Source: Hexactinellida sp. DTS-2022 (lineage: Eukaryota > Porifera > Hexactinellida). From it: a DNA stretch of 64,000 nt. The stretch lies in contig JAPNXP010000008.1 in the NCBI GenBank assembly GCA_028753945.1, positions 4,216,001 through 4,280,000 on the forward strand. Reading direction: 5' to 3'. Shown in pieces: positions 59,801-64,000 of this stretch (position 1 is the first letter of the stretch; every line of letters begins with the position of its first letter). The notes beneath the pieces are model-generated. The model saw nothing but the letters and a program-made list of their open reading frames with translations, was not told where the DNA came from and ran no database searches. Made by a program: the position numbers and the translations under genes.

Positions 59801-62106
59801 TATCGGTTAGCGACGAGGATGTGATTAATCGGGTGATGCCTGCGAAACTCGAGATCCTAACCAGAAAACAGCAGAAAGAGAAAGAGGATTATGAGAAGAA
59901 ACTAGCGAGGAAGGCAGATACCCTGAAGCGGAAGATAGAATCTAGAGAGCGGGAGCTAAGAGAGGAGTTCTCTCAGCGCAAGAAGCAGGTCCAGGAGGAG
60001 CACCGAGGGAAGAAGGGCACGGACGAAGAGACGGACGAGGACGATCTCCAGACGGAGCTGGACGCGCTGGAGGAGGAGCAGAAAGAGAAGCTGCAGGAGG
60101 GCCGCGAGGAGGAGGAGGGCGGGCAGTCCGAGACAGAGGAGCTCGAACAGGAGCCGTTCGAGGACGCGCGAGAGCGCATGCGCACTGCTATCATAGACAA
60201 GTACGAGGCAGAGATGGATGGGTATCGAGAGGTGCAGGAGCTAATGGGCGAGGCAAGCGTGGCCTGGCACAGCGTGGAGGGGAGTAGGAAGCCGAACTCT
60301 GTGCTCAGGGGCATTGAAGCGTTTCTGAGGCCAGCCGTACAGTTCCGCCATTCCATGCTGACTAAGGTTATCCCTATTGATCTGGGCCTGGCGCACATAC
60401 TGGTGAAGTCCCGTTACAAACAGCTGACTAAGTTCGGATGGTGGTGCCCCGTGCAGCTGTTTGACGGGATTAACACGCCGCCTCTCTCCATCGCCTCTGC
60501 CGCTATCTACCGCAGTTACGTCATATTCTTCTCTTCCACCAAAGCCCGCTCCAGGTTCAAATCGGACCCGTTTCTCTTCCTGGGCGCCGCCGCCCCCGGG
60601 CCCCTGGTTCCCGTGCAGGTGGCGGTCCTGGGTCCGCCCCGGTCCGGCAAGACGGGTCTCTCGGAGCGGATCGGTCGGGAGTACGGCTGTCTCGCGGTGT
60701 CCGCGGGCGGGGCCATACGGCGGGTGCTGAGGGAGCAGCACTGGTCCGCGCTGGCTCAGGCTCTCGAGGGCAAGCTGAGGGCGGGAGAGGATATTCCCGT
60801 AGAGTATATTGTGAAAGCTATTGAGTCTAGCCTGCTGCAGCCCAGTGTGGTGAGGAGGGGGTTCGTATTGGACAGCTTCCCGGTCACTTTATCGCAGGTC
60901 GCACAGCTGGCAGAACACCGGATACTCCCAGGAAAGATACTCGAGTTAGAATGCTCGGTTAGTGAGTCCGTGAGGAGAGTGGGGAAGAATCCTAAGGTTT
61001 GTAACGCAGAGAGTCCCTTGCCCTTCCACGAGAGTGCAGACGCTATCAGAGAGACTTGCGGCTGCTACAGCGATAACATTAGCGGAGTTCGATCTCATTA
61101 TTCCGACAAGTACCATAACTATGATGGCATAGATGCAGAGAAGTCCCAATGGAATGTGTGGAGCCACGCTAAGAAAGGGATAGACCAGAACTTCAAGCAG
61201 ATCCAGTGCTACATAGAGTCCCAGTCGCTGGACAGTCCGGCCCGACTACGCGGTCTCTGCATTACCAGACAGGAGTTCGAGGAAAAGCTGGGCGAGTTTC
61301 TACACTACTGTCCGGTTAGCTTGGTTATAGAGGGCGCATTGGTGGACTGTGAGCAGGATGTGGTGTACCAGTTCGGTGTTGAGTACCAAAGCAAGCGCTA
61401 CCTGTTTGCCGACGAGAGAGCGCTCTCTGTATTCGTGTCAGACCCTGACAGGTTCGTAACGCAAGAGGCCCGGGCCCTACTGCCAGTGGACAGGCCGCAT
61501 AAGCTGACTCGCTCTCAGGTCAAGTCCAGGTTCCCTCAGCAGGTCGAGCTCAAGAGCTACTGTCCGGTCTCGTATGTGGAGAGCGGGCAGTGCTACGAGG
61601 GACTCGTGACGGGAGAGATGGAGTTTGTAGCGGAGTACAAACAGAAGCTGTACGCAATGGCGACAGAGGAGAAGAGAGATTCGTTTATGCGGTTTCCAGT
61701 TATGTTCTCCGACGTGACTCTCCCTGCCAAACTTCCGCCACTGAATGTCAGCCTGCCTCTGAACCGACTCCCAATGTTGGGGTACCTCGAGCAGACGGTG
61801 TCTGTAACTCTACAGAAATCCCTGACTGCTCTCGGGGAGTTCAAACCTAAGTTTCCATTCGTGTCTCCTTCCGTCTCTGCCCAGATATTCCTAGCTCTGC
61901 ATCTGAAGGCATACAACCCCCGCAGCTCCGAGCATATCAAAAACAAATACAAACAGAAGCTGGCTAGATTCGAAACGCACTGCTCGCTGGTAAATTACCT
62001 GGGAATGCATATGGGCCCGAGACGCACCCCAGTGGAGGAACTGCCAAGAGATTTCGATGATAAACTAAATTCCTTTTTCTCTTTCCAGACAACTCATGCC
62101 AAATAA
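56842..62106 (+). CDS. AK9: Adenylate kinase 9-like multi-domain protein, 1754 aa
   Basis: One exon of 5.3 kb. AK9 is a large nucleoside mono/diphosphate kinase linked to cilia. There are four P-loops: GKPCVGKT (28-35), GPPLSGAS (about 435), GPRYSGKT (about 841) and GPPRSGKT (about 1264). The second has lost the Lys. NMP-kinase context follows the good ones (GFVLEGFPRTNEEAQFL, RRGFVLDSFPVTLSQVAQL). Between them sit five CPV modules (FCPVALKSGK, FCPVSLVQSN, WCPVQLFDGI, YCPVSLVIEG, YCPVSYVESG) typical of AK9 and resembling iron-sulfur or YHS-type modules. Charged coiled segments lie at about 1010-1120. Human AK9 is 1911 aa in many exons. The gene is GC-rich compared with neighbours. Confidence 0.9.
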   Translation: MESGFIFDDDEAEKTFLSQPPVSFLVVGKPCVGKTTLARAVSSLWSCKLIAPDALVSELLACKDGTTDAEQTGEEADLELFHFEASLQRERAELARGCLSGLLEGGCIEEQSVYELLMRQLSSEETAHYGYVLDGLPCWGSADWRSVSEQITAIMELPLKPDFIIHVRISDDDAKLVYSHLRVSPCSGAVFSRRFHSPCEYALRRKLPLPTHRPTDPDAGSQDSESELGAADDASAQSEEGDANAIFDFSFLNLDPEEGRGALVSRPEDGDPQQIVTAFRESSLSALEGLMALYGKNRIIEIDALASPEQMLQSVTDQLACFSIQPSMVPQLLFPPEEDADDLDTMDDEEFLSHLRSTNPLHPNCRWKISRWGRFCPVALKSGKMIPGKQQFSVSFLDKLYCLSSQRAVQLFLRCPRKFLLPPQPMLPCKLAVVGPPLSGASALAAELSRYTDAVAVDPRQLVGPLLAREKEQRADAAEEQPTVAALAALHSQLSNQLKAENASEEQTERELGSLDTSHSDVQRAGLAARQEVLDTELQATGTMYVSAISEVLARLREARREEGQAPEGGWVLDGVPCDLEQWGLLTDAAILPEHVISLADPSEEGRFLMLRHAAALGMPDPYKPVPDNLAPPPEPIAREQSIEQIIAAKEKAEKAEQSEEFSLPPALEEFQQKRQAYDRNWQKLTATLKGANVPVISVNCHLTTEAMRMECMKQLEKVFCYKPYDYPPRDTEDGDADPIDPQLTPLELGLANRDSELEEAVEEKTALEAKPWGDTNQFCPVSLVQSNVLAPGKEDLGVRYRERVYSFVSQEAKDAFSIAPDAFIATSRPLQPPPIRVFILGPRYSGKTTAGAKIAEKLGLFFISFPEWIQEKVMHKLHRKPPLVDEEDLESPGADKPVESPTDENKEEQLIGNQLSEELDATEEAIRSNLTERTPLPEDVLEWVKQFWLEDPYKSTGFVLEGFPRTNEEAQFLINSGLFPDSIVMLSVSDEDVINRVMPAKLEILTRKQQKEKEDYEKKLARKADTLKRKIESRERELREEFSQRKKQVQEEHRGKKGTDEETDEDDLQTELDALEEEQKEKLQEGREEEEGGQSETEELEQEPFEDARERMRTAIIDKYEAEMDGYREVQELMGEASVAWHSVEGSRKPNSVLRGIEAFLRPAVQFRHSMLTKVIPIDLGLAHILVKSRYKQLTKFGWWCPVQLFDGINTPPLSIASAAIYRSYVIFFSSTKARSRFKSDPFLFLGAAAPGPLVPVQVAVLGPPRSGKTGLSERIGREYGCLAVSAGGAIRRVLREQHWSALAQALEGKLRAGEDIPVEYIVKAIESSLLQPSVVRRGFVLDSFPVTLSQVAQLAEHRILPGKILELECSVSESVRRVGKNPKVCNAESPLPFHESADAIRETCGCYSDNISGVRSHYSDKYHNYDGIDAEKSQWNVWSHAKKGIDQNFKQIQCYIESQSLDSPARLRGLCITRQEFEEKLGEFLHYCPVSLVIEGALVDCEQDVVYQFGVEYQSKRYLFADERALSVFVSDPDRFVTQEARALLPVDRPHKLTRSQVKSRFPQQVELKSYCPVSYVESGQCYEGLVTGEMEFVAEYKQKLYAMATEEKRDSFMRFPVMFSDVTLPAKLPPLNVSLPLNRLPMLGYLEQTVSVTLQKSLTALGEFKPKFPFVSPSVSAQIFLALHLKAYNPRSSEHIKNKYKQKLARFETHCSLVNYLGMHMGPRRTPVEELPRDFDDKLNSFFSFQTTHAK

Positions 62107-62375
62107 TACGAAATTTATGATAGAGCTAAATCATTCTATTTATCATATACGCATTAATTAATTAAGCTAATTAACTCTGTCACTTATAATCTGTATTGTA
62201 TTCATGATTGAAACTTGGTAATTCTAAATACGAATATATTCTATTTCTTTATAAGGAAAATCTTAATTTTGTAAGAATAATTATCCCTTGAATTTGTCAG
62301 CTTAGTACAAGGTTATTTCGTGAAAGTATCGTATCCTCTCTAGTATTGTTTGTCAGTTGATATAATTAACTATTC

Positions 62376-62819
62376 ATGTCCAACAAGGCGAGTACCCCAG
62401 GTAAATCACCTTTCAACAAACCATTCAAATCCCCGCTTGTTACCAGAACTAAGACATTCATATCGCCATGTCCCTCCTCCCTGGTTACCAGTTGCTCTGG
62501 GGCAGAAGAAGGCAGTGAAGAAATAAATTCTCTTTTGAGAGAGAGAGATAATCTCAAAGCTGAGATTAAAACTATGAAAAATCGATTTGCCAAATTAGAT
62601 CGGGTAAGAATATTTAAAGATAAATTGAAAACTGCGGAATTTGGTGATATCAACGAGCTTATAAACAAATGGAGGAAAGTATCACAGGAAATTATCCCTA
62701 TTCTCTTAACAATGTTTAAGCTACGAGACCCCAATACCAATGTATTACAGCTCCTCACTGCATGGAACATACCATTGGCCCTGGTTAAGTACGATGAAGA
62801 TTGCGAAGAATTCTATTAG
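62376..62819 (+). CDS. SFR1: SFR1/MEI5 homologue (SWI5 partner)
   Basis: Single exon, 147 aa. SFR1 pairs with SWI5 and stabilises RAD51 filaments in homologous recombination. The N-terminus is Ser/Pro/Lys-rich and disordered (SPFNKPFKSPLVTR). A coiled coil begins at about residue 48 (EEINSLLRERDNLKAEI), followed by the conserved block ELINKWRKVSQEIIPIL, like LQSLIKKWRSCSQLLLYEL in human, and the tail ALVKYDEDCEEFY, like LHYNRSEEEFI. It is shorter than the human protein (245) because the disordered N-terminus is short. Confidence 0.85.
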   Translation: MSNKASTPGKSPFNKPFKSPLVTRTKTFISPCPSSLVTSCSGAEEGSEEINSLLRERDNLKAEIKTMKNRFAKLDRVRIFKDKLKTAEFGDINELINKWRKVSQEIIPILLTMFKLRDPNTNVLQLLTAWNIPLALVKYDEDCEEFY

Positions 62820-63327
62820 CGAGCGCATCAAATCACTTTGTTAAACTATCCTGTTTTATGATGGGAGTTAACTATTAGCAAATTTAGACTAATTTACTCA
62901 TTATTATGTACAAAAGGGACATTATTTGGAGTGACTATTCCACTTATTGAGTTGAAGCCATTTGTATTATGCTATCATAGACTGTCGTGCTGAACTTCCT
63001 ATAAATTTAGACTTTGCTCATCTTATCCGATTAATTGTATTTACTGGTTCATTAAGTTAATTAATTAAGTTAATAATTATAACTGTTCTATTTTGATTAT
63101 TAGCAGATCACAACCTGATTGTCTCCATATAAAACGTATAAAGCGAACCGAATAACTCACTTGTAGTAATATGTTGCAAGTAATGGCTCTTTTCCATTAT
63201 AATTTGGCAGTATACAAGGAAACACTTGTTTATTAGTACTTGCACTATGGGACTCAAGGGCCATAGCAAGTCAGATTTAAATTCGTACTTTCAGTTACTG
63301 TCAAAGTTTGTGAAGTTGGTCACGCTT
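62820..63327. other. Intergenic region, 508 bp
   Basis: AT-rich (TTAATTAATTAAGTTAATAA runs near 63057-63076). No gene seen before the foldback element. Confidence 0.4.
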
Positions 63328-63450
63328 AAAAAATCTAAAATTACATCTGTGCCGACAGCATGTTCCTTTGGAGACGCTATACTTGTGGCTGGTATATGGT
63401 AGTGCCTCCAAAAGAACATGCTGTCGGCACAGAAGTAATTTTAGATTTTT
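63328..63450. mobile_element. Foldback element copy 3
   Basis: AAAAAATCTAAAATTACATC at the left and GAAGTAATTTTAGATTTTT at the right pair, as do GTGCCGACAGCATGTTCCTT and GAACATGCTGTCGGCAC. Same family as 26647-26772 and 28015-28134, about 35 kb away. CTGTGCCGACAGCATGTTCC is nearly shared by all three. Confidence 0.83.
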
Positions 63451-63779
63451 CGTTACGTCATCATCACTATAAAGACGTTAAACCATTTCAGAAAGGTGTT
63501 TCGGAAGGTAACGACCCTTAAAAATTTGTACGGGCCTGGAAACTAAACTTATTCTCCAATAAATGAATAAATGGAGTTTAGCTCTCTTCATAAAACGAAA
63601 GTCACAAATACATAGAAAGTCATGCTTGAGGCAATTGTTCTTGAAAATCTAATTCTTCAGAAACCTTACGAGGTTTTGCTATCCACTCCAATCCTAATAG
63701 AAATTGAATTTTCCATTTTAGATGTTAATAATTAGTTATTAGCAGTTAATTAAATAATTCAGTACATTTATACGTAACC
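63451..63779. other. Intergenic region, 329 bp
   Basis: AT-rich 5' region of the last gene. No repeat or gene seen. Confidence 0.4.
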
Positions 63780-64000
63780 ATGGCGACAGCAGTTCGACCT
63801 GCTAAGCAGAAACAACCGCGCGCAAAGAAGCGCGAATCCGCGATTCAGTACCAGAGTAAGGAGGAGGCTGTATCAATAGCAGCAGTGGAGGAGACAAGAG
63901 ATGACGTCAAGTCTAAGCTAGAAACTGAAACTGCTACAATCCCTAACGGGAGTTTGGGCTCGCTAGAGCTACCAGCAACTACAGATGTGTTTGACACAGC
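63780..64000 (+). CDS. Start of an unrecognised gene (partial)
   Basis: ATG 63780 opens MATAVRPAKQKQPRAKKRES and stays open to the window end (73 codons). The visible part is basic, then acidic and Ser/Thr-rich, and probably disordered. CATGG gives a good Kozak context (ACCATGG). No domain is visible, so no function is given. Confidence 0.6.
   Translation, partial: MATAVRPAKQKQPRAKKRESAIQYQSKEEAVSIAAVEETRDDVKSKLETETATIPNGSLGSLELPATTDVFDT

Noticed and set aside
57190-60741. Many minus-strand frames across AK9 (up to 237 codons)
   Set aside because: Shadows of a GC-rich coding sequence; compositionally biased, no domains, and the plus strand holds an unambiguous gene.
1-64000. tRNA, rRNA, LTR-type or virus-like elements
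   Set aside because: I looked for typical tRNA boxes, rRNA stretches, LTR pairs and reverse-transcriptase, integrase or capsid-like frames and saw none I could support.

Overview
This is a gene-dense stretch of a metazoan nuclear genome. Animal-typical families are present: a GalNAc transferase with a ricin-type lectin domain, STRAD pseudokinase, a TSPAN13/31-type tetraspanin, a BAR-RhoGAP of the ARHGAP17/44 type, TRAIP, a selenocysteine-containing selenophosphate synthetase and a chitin-synthase-like N-terminus. Several genes that have many exons in most animals (COG2, an importin-beta-like gene, AK9, PIGU, TRMT13, TRAIP, PARL) have a single coding exon here. Introns are short (54-434 bp) and intergenic DNA is AT-rich and mostly under 700 bp. 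This suggests an early-branching animal with a compact genome, probably a sponge; a glass sponge would fit. That is inference, not proof.

Layout. 1-13.8 kb: chitin-synthase-like N-terminus (-, cut by the window edge), GALNT (+, 5 exons), a centrosomal-type coiled-coil gene (+, 9 exons), mitochondrial AGXT2 (+, 3 exons), TRAIP (+), PARL (-). 14.2-26.3 kb: SPS2/SEPHS2 with an in-frame UGA (Sec) and a 3' SECIS, an unrecognised 450-aa gene (-), an uncertain small gene, COG2, an importin-beta-like gene and a terminal exon of an unknown gene. 26.6-30.7 kb is a repeat island: a foldback element, a 31-copy 21-bp minisatellite, a second foldback element, then two Helitrons joined exactly end to start. 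30.9-37.4 kb: three tandem intronless POT/SLC15-like transporters, two of which share a gene-conversion-like tract. 37.6-48.3 kb: TRMT13, a duplicated segment interrupted by a TIR element, ARHGAP17/44-like, a coiled-coil/beta-propeller protein, SOD2 (-, 5 exons), a BTB protein (-). 48.9-50.0 kb: a third Helitron with two 3' ends. 50.8-64 kb: tetraspanin (5 exons), PIGU, a small propeller-like protein, STRAD, a 1754-aa AK9, SFR1, and the start of an unrecognised gene.

The genes are mostly unrelated housekeeping and signalling functions, so no operon-like logic is expected. Two themes recur. Mitochondrial proteins are frequent (AGXT2, PARL, SOD2). Small inverted-repeat transposons with pogo/Tigger-like TIRs (CAGT..ACCTCG..TAACG, flanked by TA) or foldback structure lie in about 15 of the 27 introns I could define. 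I saw no rRNA, tRNA, CRISPR array, LTR element or virus-like gene.
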